From Thermomicrobiales bacterium (GTDB taxonomy: Bacteria; Chloroflexota; Chloroflexia; Thermomicrobiales; UBA6265), in NCBI GenBank assembly GCA_025928535.1, contig JAICJJ010000263.1, positions 1-5,069 of the forward strand: DNA of 5,069 nucleotides, read 5' to 3'. This document shows positions 1-5,069 of the stretch, piece by piece; position 1 is the first letter of the stretch; each line of letters starts with the position of its first letter. The position numbers and the translations under genes were made by a program. The notes beneath the pieces were generated by a model. That model searched no databases and was not told where the DNA came from. It was given only the letters and a program-made list of their open reading frames with translations.

Positions 1-142
1 ACGACCGGCAGTCGGAATCCCGCGGCGCGGGCGAGCCTTGGAGGTTCGCGCCCCCAACGCCTCGCCCGTCGCGACGGGCGAGGCGTTGGGGGCGCGAACC
101 TCCAAGGCTCGCCCGCGCCGCGGGATTCCGACTGCCGGTCGT
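1..142. repeat. Perfect 142-bp palindrome at the window edge
   Basis: Base i is complementary to base 143-i for every position from 1 to 142, with the dyad axis between 71 and 72 inside TCGCGA. There is no spacer and no mismatch. Symmetry begins on the first base of the window, so its left limit is unknown. A perfect spacerless inverted repeat of this size is rare in bacterial chromosomes because cruciform formation makes it unstable. If the window starts at a contig end, the simplest reading is an assembly or amplification fold-back, where the sequence runs into its own reverse complement. The even length 142 equals one more than 141, a k-mer size used by some short-read assemblers, which would fit a self-complementary graph edge; this is inference. 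I see no protein-coding role for it. A real inverted junction or hairpin end cannot be excluded from the sequence alone. Confidence 0.97.
75..115. repeat. Hairpin within the right arm of the palindrome
   Basis: CGGGCGAG (75-82) pairs with CTCGCCCG (108-115). Inside it, after a small asymmetric internal loop, TTGGGGG (86-92) pairs with CCTCCAA (99-105) with one G-T wobble, leaving the loop CGCGAA. By symmetry the same hairpin occurs at 28-68. The original single-copy sequence was therefore probably a stem-loop, and the palindrome is two such stem-loops back to back. No T-tract follows, so it is not an obvious terminator. Confidence 0.7.
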
Positions 143-173
143 ACAAAACGATGCGCATCAGGCCATCTTTCTC

Positions 174-203
174 TTGACAAGTTCACTCCCGAATGTGTAT
201 CTT
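174..203 (+). promoter_or_regulatory. Sigma-70-type promoter for the 241-684 gene
   Basis: A perfect -35 box TTGACA (174-179) is followed after 18 bases by TATCTT (198-203) as the -10 box. The predicted start of transcription is near 210, giving a leader of about 30 bases before the ATG at 241. It lies outside the palindrome, 32 bases beyond its right edge, so it is unique sequence. Confidence 0.7.
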
Positions 204-240
204 CGAATTGCGTTAGCGAATCGGTCAGGAAGGGGCAGTC

Positions 241-684
241 ATGCGCAATCTGCTTGCGGCTACCGTGATCGCCATCGTGGCCGCGATCGGCTTTGCGGCG
301 CCGATCGCCGAAGGCGCCGTTTCGTCCGAGGCATCGCAGTACGTCGGATCGGTCATTGCGCTCAACGACGTTTATCTGGAAGCCTCGTATCGAGTGCAGG
401 CGGCGCTCAAGACGCAAGACTTCGAAGCCGTACAGAAGGAGATGAACACGTTTCGCGTGCTCGACGCCGTGATCGGCCAGATCGATCCGCCGGATGCGTT
501 CGCCGACACGCACACCGAGGTCGCGGCCGCGTACCGCGACATGGCGCGGGCCGCGGACTACATCGACCTCGGCCTCGCGACCAATGACGCCGAGCGGGTC
601 TCGCTGGCGCTCGATCTGGTCAAGTCGTCCGGCAGCCACATCAACCGGGCGAAGGCGCTGCTGCCCGATCCCGACAGCCTCTAA
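241..684 (+). CDS. Small exported helical protein, unknown function
   Basis: This gene encodes 147 residues that I do not recognise as a named family. Residues 1-26 look like an export signal: a short basic start (MRN), a hydrophobic core (about residues 4-20) and a small-residue cleavage region around A23-A26. There is no cysteine anywhere, so it is not a lipoprotein; the segment could instead remain as an N-terminal anchor. The mature part is rich in Ala, Asp and Glu and looks all-helical, with a PP pair at 83-84, His91 and the segment AAAYRDMARAADYIDLGLA (95-113). This resembles small extracytoplasmic helical-bundle proteins built on a pattern of Pro-Pro, then His, then amphipathic helices (inference). 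The start is fixed by AGGAAGGGG at 227-235, five bases before ATG. It has its own promoter (174-203) and an intrinsic terminator just after the TAA, so it is probably monocistronic. Confidence 0.8.
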   Translation: MRNLLAATVIAIVAAIGFAAPIAEGAVSSEASQYVGSVIALNDVYLEASYRVQAALKTQDFEAVQKEMNTFRVLDAVIGQIDPPDAFADTHTEVAAAYRDMARAADYIDLGLATNDAERVSLALDLVKSSGSHINRAKALLPDPDSL

Positions 685-705
685 TCCGCTCGCGCGTCGA
701 TCTGA

Positions 706-750
706 TCCGGGGCGATGAGTGAGTCGCGTCATCGCCCCGGACTCCCTTTT
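706..750 (+). terminator. Intrinsic terminator after the exported-protein gene
   Basis: A perfect 13-bp stem (706-718 with 729-741, core CCGGGGCGATGA / TCATCGCCCCGG) encloses a 10-base loop and is followed by CTCCC and then TTTT (747-750). It fills the 81-bp gap between the convergent exported-protein and P450 genes. The stem could also act on the minus-strand P450 transcript, but on that side no T-tract follows it, so it is best called for the plus strand. Confidence 0.75.
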
Positions 751-765
751 GGAAAGGCATTCCGA

Positions 766-2040
766 TCAAAACGCGACCGGCAACCGGGTCAGGCCACGGA
801 GCAGCGAGCCGGGACGCCATTCGAGCGATTCGTGGGGAACGGCGAGCCGGATGCCCGGCACGCGGCCGAGGAGCGTGGCGAAGGCGATCTGGCCTTCGAG
901 CCGTGCCAACGGCGCGCCGAGGCAGGCGTGAATGCCCATCCCGAAGGCGAGATGCCGTTTCGGATCGCGGCCGATGTCGAAGCGATCCGGTTCGGGAAAT
1001 TGCGCCGGATCGTGATCGCCCGAGGCGAGCAGCACCGTCACCTGGTCGCCGCGCCGGATGCGTCGGCCGTCGAGTTCGACGTCTTCCCGGGCGAAGCGGG
1101 TCAGCGACATTTCGACCGGACCGTAATAGCGCAGGAATTCTTCGATCGCGCCCGCGATCCGCGTCGGATCGGCGATGAGCGCGCGCAATTGCTCCGGATG
1201 CTCGAAAAGCGCCAGCATGCCGTTGCCGATCAGATTCACGGTCGTTTCGTGGCCGGCGACGATCAGGAGGAAGATCATCGAGATGAGTTCGTCTTCCGAG
1301 AGTTTGTCGCCCGCTTCTTCCGCCAGAATCAATCCGCTGATCAGATCGTCGCCCGGCTCCGCCCGCTTGCGGGCGACGAAGCCGTGCAGGTAGTCGTTGA
1401 ATTCCCGCAGCAAGCGCATCCGCTCCGGGTCGATCGGATCGGCGGGATTGAGTTGGACGACGACATTCGACCAGACGCGAAACCGTTCCCGATCTTCGTG
1501 CGGCACGCCGAGCATTTCGGAGATGACGGTGATCGGCAGCGGAAAGGCGAACGCGTCGATCAAGTCGATCTCGCGTTCGCCGGTTGCCTCGGCTCGCGCT
1601 TCGATCGCGTCGAGCAACTCGTCCGCGATCTGCTGGACGCGCGGCCGCATGCTTTCGATGAAGCGCGGCGTGAAACTTTGCGAAACGAGTTTGCGCAGCC
1701 GGGTATGGTCGGGCGGATCGACGCCGAGCAGGTTGCGGCTGAGCACGGCGTCGACTTCGGCGAATTGCGCTTGTTGCTCGGGCGTGAGATCCTGCAGGGC
1801 TGCGGCCATCAACGCCTGATAGTCTGCGGGCGACATCGCGTTTTGCGGGTCGTTGCCGAAGCGTTCGTAATCGCGCAGCACGGCGAGCGCTGTGTCGTAG
1901 TGCGAGATGAGCCACATCGGCCGCCCGTCCGGCAGCGTCGTGCGCGCGATGGGACCCGCCTCGCGCAACTGCCGGTAGAAGGCAAAGGCGTGAGGCTTGA
2001 AGCCGGGCAAGAATGGCGCGAGCGCCGTTTGTTCGTCCAT
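766..2040 (-). CDS. Cytochrome P450, soluble bacterial type
   Basis: This is a complete 424-residue haem-thiolate monooxygenase, a normal length for soluble class I bacterial P450s, with no membrane anchor. Landmarks in order are: the B'/C region VDPPDHTRLRKLVSQSF (107-123), where PPDHTRLR contacts haem propionates; the I-helix oxygen-activation motif AGHETT (262-267); the K-helix ExxR (E301, R304); the PDRF segment (351-354); and the haem loop FGMGIHACLG (366-375) with Cys373 as the axial thiolate, followed by the L-helix APLAR. Overall it resembles the CYP107/CYP109-like group; the substrate cannot be told. The start at 2040 is preferred because AGGAGG lies four bases upstream (2045-2050) and FLPGFKPHAFAFYRQLREAGP is a typical P450 N-terminus. 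The longer reading back to 2226 would run through a repeat element. No ferredoxin or reductase lies next to it, so electrons must come from partners encoded elsewhere. It is convergent with the exported-protein gene. Confidence 0.97.
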   Translation of the reverse strand: MDEQTALAPFLPGFKPHAFAFYRQLREAGPIARTTLPDGRPMWLISHYDTALAVLRDYERFGNDPQNAMSPADYQALMAAALQDLTPEQQAQFAEVDAVLSRNLLGVDPPDHTRLRKLVSQSFTPRFIESMRPRVQQIADELLDAIEARAEATGEREIDLIDAFAFPLPITVISEMLGVPHEDRERFRVWSNVVVQLNPADPIDPERMRLLREFNDYLHGFVARKRAEPGDDLISGLILAEEAGDKLSEDELISMIFLLIVAGHETTVNLIGNGMLALFEHPEQLRALIADPTRIAGAIEEFLRYYGPVEMSLTRFAREDVELDGRRIRRGDQVTVLLASGDHDPAQFPEPDRFDIGRDPKRHLAFGMGIHACLGAPLARLEGQIAFATLLGRVPGIRLAVPHESLEWRPGSLLRGLTRLPVAF

Positions 2041-2044
2041 GCGA

Positions 2045-2050
2045 CCTCCT
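2045..2050 (-). promoter_or_regulatory. Strong Shine-Dalgarno site of the P450
   Basis: The minus strand reads AGGAGG here, four bases before the ATG at 2038-2040. It decides the P450 start over the longer open reading frame that begins at 2226. Confidence 0.8.
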
Positions 2051-2071
2051 GAACGCGACTCCCCCGCAGCA

Positions 2072-2077
2072 ACTATA
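2072..2077 (-). promoter_or_regulatory. Possible -10 box of the P450 promoter
   Basis: The minus strand reads TATAGT at this position, which would start transcription near 2065 and leave a leader of about 25 bases. No clear TTGACA-like -35 box is seen at the right distance, so this is a weak call. Confidence 0.3.
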
Positions 2078-2150
2078 CGCTGTAAGACGCGCCGACTGCG
2101 GAACGGAGGGCGAGCGGCGAGCGGGCGTGACATCCTGCCGGGGAGCCGCG

Positions 2151-2311
2151 GCCGCCGCCCGTCATTCCGACGCAGGAGGAATCCGTTCATTCCATGGGAT
2201 GCAGCGGCGGCGTTGCCCGGAGCCAAACCCCCGGACTGAGCCGATAAGCCCCATCCGGGAGCTGACGACGGATTCTTCGCTGGCGCTCGGAATGACCGTT
2301 TGGGAGGCGGC
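2151..2311. repeat. Imperfect inverted-repeat element, REP/MITE-like
   Basis: GTCATTCCGA (2161-2170) is the exact reverse complement of TCGGAATGAC (2287-2296). The arm continues inward with GAATCCGT (2179-2186) against ACGGATTC (2268-2275), with a few unpaired bases between. It also continues outward: GCCGCC and CCC (2151-2160) pair with GGG and GGCGGC (2302-2311), past a bulge at 2297-2301. About 80 bases separate the arms. The GTCATTCCGA...GGAATC wording resembles a dispersed intergenic repeat seen in many bacterial genomes (recalled, not searched). It encodes no transposase, so if mobile it would depend on an enzyme supplied elsewhere. It sits between divergent promoters and could fold in RNA. 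Confidence 0.65.
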
Positions 2312-2356
2312 GTGGCGCCGTGTCTCGCCGCTGGCGTTTCCGCATTCCAGCTGCGG

Positions 2357-2386
2357 TTGACGCGGGCGGCGCGCGGCTTCTACACT
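2357..2386 (+). promoter_or_regulatory. Sigma-70-type promoter of the yceD-rpmF operon
   Basis: TTGACG (2357-2362) and TACACT (2381-2386) are separated by 18 bases. Transcription would start near 2393, giving a leader of about 59 bases to the ATG at 2452. The promoter falls inside the longer open frame that begins at GTG 2320, which argues for the downstream start of YceD. Confidence 0.6.
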
Positions 2387-2394
2387 TTGCGGGT

Positions 2395-2417
2395 TGCGCC
2401 GGCTCCGGTCCGGCGTA
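2395..2417 (+). promoter_or_regulatory. Leader hairpin of the yceD-rpmF transcript
   Basis: CGCCGG (2397-2402) pairs with CCGGCG (2410-2415), extended by one G-T and one T-A pair, around a seven-base loop. It falls at the very 5' end of the predicted transcript and is followed by a T-rich stretch (2416-2429). It may stabilise the mRNA or act as a weak attenuator; its role is inference. Confidence 0.35.
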
Positions 2418-2451
2418 TTGGTTTGTCTTTCGCACGCAGGCGCCGGGCCAG

Positions 2452-3039
2452 ATGACGGTCGATCGCGGTCACGAATTCGAGTTGCGGAACGAAACCGCGA
2501 TCAATGTCGCCGGGTTGCTGAAGGGAACGACGGGCGAAGCGCGGTCGTACCGCATGACGCTCGATCGCTTTCCGCTCGGCGAGGGGTTGGTCGCGCTCGA
2601 CGTGACCGGCCATGTCCGATTGACGCGACTGCGCGAAGCGGTCATCGCGCGGGTCGAGGTCGAAGGCGTCGTGCCGCTCGAATGCGCTCGCTGCCTGCGC
2701 GTCTACGATCAGGCGTTCGAGACGTCGTTCGCCGAAGAATATCGGCAAACGGTCGATCTGCGGACCGGCGTCGATCTCGAGCCGAGCGGGGCCGAAGACG
2801 ACGACACGGCGCGGATCGACGAAAATCACGAACTCGATCTGGGCGAAGTGTTGCGGCAGGAAATTCTGGTCAGCCTGCCGATGCGGCCCGATTGCGGTGC
2901 CGGGTGCCCGGGGCCGGACGCGCTCCTTGGCGAGCGCGAAGAGCCGCCGGCGCCCGACAACCGATTCGCCGCGCTGGCGAATCTCTTGAACGACGACGAA
3001 CCGGGGGATGAGCCGGCCGAGCCGGACCGAACCACGTAA
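2452..3039 (+). CDS. yceD: DUF177/YceD family protein (ribosome assembly)
   Basis: The product has 195 residues. In E. coli, YceD is needed for normal 23S rRNA accumulation, and the family is typically encoded directly before rpmF, as here. Visible family hallmarks are the N-terminal segment INVAGLLKGTTGEARSY (17-33), the central LECARCL motif (76-82, with the CxRC pair Cys78/Cys81), the acidic middle ELDLGEVLRQEILVSLPMRPDC (127-148), a second cysteine pair Cys148/Cys152, and the C-terminal NRFAALANLL (170-179), which matches the NPFAVLASL end of E. coli YceD. The LCPxCG that often follows the second cysteine pair is not present. The start at 2452 is chosen because residues upstream of it do not look conserved and a promoter lies in that stretch; the ribosome-binding site is weak (AGG about a dozen bases upstream). 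rpmF follows after 23 bases, in one operon. Confidence 0.9.
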   Translation: MTVDRGHEFELRNETAINVAGLLKGTTGEARSYRMTLDRFPLGEGLVALDVTGHVRLTRLREAVIARVEVEGVVPLECARCLRVYDQAFETSFAEEYRQTVDLRTGVDLEPSGAEDDDTARIDENHELDLGEVLRQEILVSLPMRPDCGAGCPGPDALLGEREEPPAPDNRFAALANLLNDDEPGDEPAEPDRTT

Positions 3040-3062
3040 CGACGAAGGAGGATGAGCAACCG

Positions 3063-3260
3063 ATGGGCGGGCTTCCCAAGCAGCGCATCAGCCGCCACCG
3101 TCAGGGCAACCGCCGCCGCCACGACTACATTGTCGTGCCGGCGCTGGTGCCGTGCCGGCATTGCGGCGAGAAAAAGCGAGCGCATCATGTGTGCCCGAGT
3201 TGCGGCTGGTACCGCAACCGGCAGGTGATTCAGATCGAGCAGCGGCGCGAAGCCGAATAG
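3063..3260 (+). CDS. rpmF: 50S ribosomal protein L32 (bL32)
   Basis: The product has 65 residues, a standard length for bL32, a structural protein of the large ribosomal subunit. The N-terminus MGGLPKQRISRHRQGNRRRH carries the basic rRNA-binding stretch with the typical LPK/VPK start. A C4 zinc ribbon follows: C31-x2-C34 (PCRHCG) and C44-x2-C47 (VCPSCGWYRNRQV). All four cysteines are intact, so this is the zinc-binding (C+) form rather than a zinc-free paralogue. The Shine-Dalgarno AAGGAGG (3045-3051) is 11 bases from the ATG, slightly long; an ATG at 3052 is out of frame and gives no L32. It follows yceD by 23 bases and ends just before an intrinsic terminator. Confidence 0.97.
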   Translation: MGGLPKQRISRHRQGNRRRHDYIVVPALVPCRHCGEKKRAHHVCPSCGWYRNRQVIQIEQRREAE

Positions 3261-3291
3261 CGCTTCGCCCCGCCGCGCGATCGGGACGATC

Positions 3292-3317
3292 AGGGCAGGC
3301 CGACCGCCTGCCCTTTT
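3292..3317 (+). terminator. Intrinsic terminator between rpmF and fabH
   Basis: AGGGCAGGC (3292-3300) pairs perfectly with GCCTGCCCT (3306-3314) around the loop CGACC, followed directly by TTTT (3314-3317). It lies 31 bases after the rpmF stop. It should end or attenuate the yceD-rpmF transcript before fabH. The T-tract is short, so some read-through is plausible. Confidence 0.8.
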
Positions 3318-3417
3318 GTCGTGGCCGATCTCGGCGCGGCGTTGCGCCCGGGGGCGTTTCACGGCAAACTGCGGGCCGGGCGCGCGGCGCCGCGCCAAGG
3401 GAAGCGGGGGGACGAGG

Positions 3418-4455
3418 ATGCGCTACGCGGCGATCACCGGCTGGGGGATGGCGGTCCCGGAGCGCGTGCTGACCAACGCCGATCTCGAGCGGATGGTCGA
3501 TACCTCCGACGAATGGATCGTGTCCCGAACCGGCATTCGCGAACGCCGCGTCGTCGGGCCGAACGATTCGACGACCTCGCTGTCGGCGGCGGCGGCTCGG
3601 CAGGCGATGGCGCAGGCCGGACTTGACATCGACGACATCGACCTGATCGTCGTCGCCACCTGCACGCCGGACCAGTTTCTCGTTTCCGAGGCCTGTCTCG
3701 TACAGGCGGAACTCGGCGGTCGGGCCGGGGCGTTCGACATCGGCGCGGCTTGCGCCGGATTCGTCTCGGCGCTTGCCGTTGGCTCGCAATTCATCCAGAC
3801 GGGCGCGCACGACCGCGTGCTCGTCATCGGCGCCGACACCCTGTCGCGCTTCGTCGATTACACCGACCGCTCGACCTGCATCCTCTTCGGTGACGGAGCC
3901 GGGGCGGTCGTGCTGGAAGCGACCGAGCAACCACGGGGATTGCTGTCGACCGTGCTCGGCGCGGACGGCGCCGGCTACAAGCATCTCTACATCCCGGGCT
4001 GGGGCGCCTTCGTGCCGGAGACGGCCGAACTCTTTCCGGAATACCGGCCGCATTTGCAGATGAACGGACGCGAAGTGTTTCGCTTCGCCGTCAATGTGAT
4101 GGGCGATTCCGCGGCCGAAGCAGTCGCCAAGGCGGGCTTGTCGTTCGCCGACATCGACATGCTGATTCCGCATCAGGCCAACCAGCGGATCATCGACGCC
4201 GCCGCTCGCCGGCTCGGCTTGCCGCGCGAACGGGTCTGGGTCAACCTCGACCGCTATGGCAACACGTCCGCCGCTTCGGTGCCGATCGCGCTGGCCGAAG
4301 CGGCGGCGGCCGGAGCGCTGCAGGAAGAAGACAATCTCGTTCTCGTCGCCTTCGGCGGCGGCCTTGCCTGGGCGGCGGGCGTCGTCCGTTGGGGCGTTGC
4401 CGGCGTGGCGCGGCGTGTGCCGGCCGTCGAGGTCGCCGTCGGCGCGGGCGTCTGA
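3418..4455 (+). CDS. fabH: Beta-ketoacyl-ACP synthase III
   Basis: The product has 345 residues and condenses an acyl-CoA primer with malonyl-ACP to start type II fatty acid synthesis in the cytoplasm. The thiolase-fold catalytic triad is complete: Cys112 in GAACAGF (109-115), His252 in PHQANQRI (251-258) and Asn282 in YGNTSAAS (280-287). Other hallmarks are TSDEWIVSRTGIRERR (29-44), the FGDGAGAVVLE loop (157-167) and the C-terminal AFGGGLAWAAGVVRW (311-325). About 20 residues after that point (GVAGVARRVPAVEVAVGAGV) extend beyond the usual FabH end. The ATG at 3418 starts the canonical N-terminus and has a G-rich site (3406-3412) and GAGG just upstream; the longer reading from TTG 3316 would start inside the terminator T-tract. 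No clear promoter was found between 3318 and 3417. The TGA overlaps the fabD ATG. Primer preference cannot be told from sequence alone. Confidence 0.96.
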   Translation: MRYAAITGWGMAVPERVLTNADLERMVDTSDEWIVSRTGIRERRVVGPNDSTTSLSAAAARQAMAQAGLDIDDIDLIVVATCTPDQFLVSEACLVQAELGGRAGAFDIGAACAGFVSALAVGSQFIQTGAHDRVLVIGADTLSRFVDYTDRSTCILFGDGAGAVVLEATEQPRGLLSTVLGADGAGYKHLYIPGWGAFVPETAELFPEYRPHLQMNGREVFRFAVNVMGDSAAEAVAKAGLSFADIDMLIPHQANQRIIDAAARRLGLPRERVWVNLDRYGNTSAASVPIALAEAAAAGALQEEDNLVLVAFGGGLAWAAGVVRWGVAGVARRVPAVEVAVGAGV

Positions 4456-5069
4456 TGGCGTTGCCGGCGCCGAATCCCGGCCGCGTCGCCTGGCTTTTCC
4501 CCGGCCAAGGATCGCAACGCGTCGGCATGGCCCGGCCGCTGCTCGACGCCGAACCGGCGCTCGCCGACTGGTTCGCCGCGGTCGACGCCGGGATTGGAGC
4601 GCCGCTATCGGCGATCATCGCCGAGGGGCCGGACGAGGCGCTGGTGCAGACGCCGAACCAGCAGCCGGCGATCGTCGCCGTCAGCATCGCCTGGCTGCGC
4701 GCGCTGGAATCGCGACAACTCTTGCCGGAGCCGGCGTTCGTGGCCGGTCACAGCCTGGGCGAATACAGCGCCCTCGTCGCCGCCGATGCGCTCGATCCGC
4801 TCGACGCCGTCCGGTTGGTGCGACGGCGGGGCGAATTGATGCAGGAGCATGGCGCGGGCGCGATGGCGGCGGTCATCGGCTTGCCGCCGGCCACGGTGGC
4901 GGAAATCGCCGTGGCGGCGGGAGCCGAAGTCGCCAATTTCAATGCGCCCGAGCAGACGACGGTCTCCGGTCGGACGGACGCGGTGGAACGTGCGATGACG
5001 CTCGCTCTCGAACGCGGCGCCAAACGGGCGATCCGGCTGCCGGTCAGCGCCGCGTTTCATTCGTCGCTG
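4455..5069 (+). CDS. fabD: Malonyl-CoA:ACP transacylase, 3'-truncated
   Basis: The first 205 residues are present and the gene runs off the window; the family is usually about 300-315 residues, so roughly two thirds is seen. The enzyme moves malonyl from CoA to acyl carrier protein, supplying FabH and the elongating synthases. Motifs are LFPGQGSQ (14-21, oxyanion-hole Gln18), QTPNQQPA (65-72), the nucleophile elbow GHSLGEYSAL (98-107) with Ser100, the malonate-binding Arg125 in RRRGELMQ, GAMAAVIGL (135-143), NFNAPEQTTVSG (161-172), and SAAFHS (198-203) with catalytic His202. No frameshift is seen. The ATG shares its A with the fabH TGA (TGATG), which indicates translational coupling. Confidence 0.96.
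   Translation, partial: MALPAPNPGRVAWLFPGQGSQRVGMARPLLDAEPALADWFAAVDAGIGAPLSAIIAEGPDEALVQTPNQQPAIVAVSIAWLRALESRQLLPEPAFVAGHSLGEYSALVAADALDPLDAVRLVRRRGELMQEHGAGAMAAVIGLPPATVAEIAVAAGAEVANFNAPEQTTVSGRTDAVERAMTLALERGAKRAIRLPVSAAFHSSL

Larger units (their letters stand above)
2041..2451. other. Intergenic region between divergent P450 and yceD
   Basis: This 411-bp gap separates the two divergent starts. It holds the P450 ribosome-binding site and possible -10 box at the left, an inverted-repeat element (2151-2311) in the middle, and the yceD-rpmF promoter with a leader hairpin at the right. Open frames crossing it show no recognisable protein and depend on reading through the repeat. Nothing resembling a tRNA or a known riboswitch was seen. 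Confidence 0.7.

Noticed and set aside
1..142. Hairpin telomere of a linear replicon
   Set aside because: Possible in principle, but no telomere resolvase or other linear-replicon gene is visible and an assembly fold-back explains the same symmetry.
38..268. Small open frame running out of the palindrome
   Set aside because: It spans the palindrome axis and the promoter of the exported-protein gene, with no protein-like signal.
641..1915. Minus-strand open frame of 424 codons overlapping the P450 in another frame
   Set aside because: Arg/Ala-rich low-complexity translation typical of an out-of-frame reading of GC-rich coding DNA; it also runs through the terminator hairpin.
715..2052. Long plus-strand open frame (445 codons) opposite the P450
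   Set aside because: It mirrors the P450 in the antisense frame of a GC-rich gene, has no recognisable domain, and the minus-strand protein carries every P450 motif.
2041..2226. Longer N-terminus for the P450
   Set aside because: It would translate the inverted-repeat element and skip the AGGAGG placed just before the ATG at 2040.
2320..2451. Longer N-terminus for YceD from GTG 2320
   Set aside because: The extension contains the likely promoter and leader hairpin and does not resemble the family's N-terminus.
3052..3062. ATG immediately after the rpmF Shine-Dalgarno
   Set aside because: It is in a different frame from L32, overlaps the Shine-Dalgarno itself, and yields an unrecognisable product.
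3316..3417. Longer N-terminus for FabH from TTG 3316
   Set aside because: It starts inside the terminator T-tract, and the FabH family N-terminus begins at the ATG 3418.
3088..4173. Long minus-strand open frame (361 codons) opposite fabH and rpmF
   Set aside because: It is an antisense shadow of fabH crossing rpmF and the terminator. Its composition is Arg/Gly/Ala-rich and it has no domain, whereas FabH is complete on the other strand.

Overview
The window is a GC-rich bacterial chromosome fragment. It has strong Shine-Dalgarno sequences, sigma-70-like promoters and intrinsic terminators. The gene set (a C4 zinc-ribbon ribosomal protein L32, a DUF177/YceD protein and the start of a fatty-acid synthesis cluster) is ordinary bacterial housekeeping. 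The protein style and the gene order would fit a high-GC Chloroflexota (Thermomicrobia-like) organism, but this is a low-confidence impression and the window holds no decisive taxonomic marker.

Layout. Bases 1-142 are a perfect 142-bp palindrome that begins on the first base of the window; each arm can also fold into its own hairpin. A good promoter (174-203) then drives a small exported protein of unknown function (241-684), which ends at an intrinsic terminator (706-750). Convergent to it, on the minus strand, lies a complete soluble bacterial cytochrome P450 (766-2040). The 411-bp gap 2041-2451 is the only long non-coding stretch. It holds the P450 upstream signals, an imperfect inverted-repeat element (2151-2311) that looks like a dispersed REP/MITE-type repeat, and the promoter of the next operon.

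The right half is a plus-strand housekeeping run: DUF177/YceD (2452-3039), rpmF (3063-3260), an intrinsic terminator (3292-3317), fabH (3418-4455) and fabD (4455 to the window edge, truncated). YceD and L32 belong to ribosome assembly. FabH and FabD start type II fatty acid synthesis: FabD loads malonyl groups onto acyl carrier protein and FabH performs the first condensation. Pairing of rpmF with fatty-acid/phospholipid genes is a widespread conserved arrangement. Here plsX, which often sits between rpmF and fabH, is absent, and a terminator stands in its place. fabH and fabD overlap by one base (TGATG) and are almost certainly co-translated.

No convincing novel multi-gene system is present. 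The observations most worth a second look are the terminal palindrome, which may be an assembly fold-back or a real inverted junction, and the repeat element upstream of the yceD-rpmF promoter.
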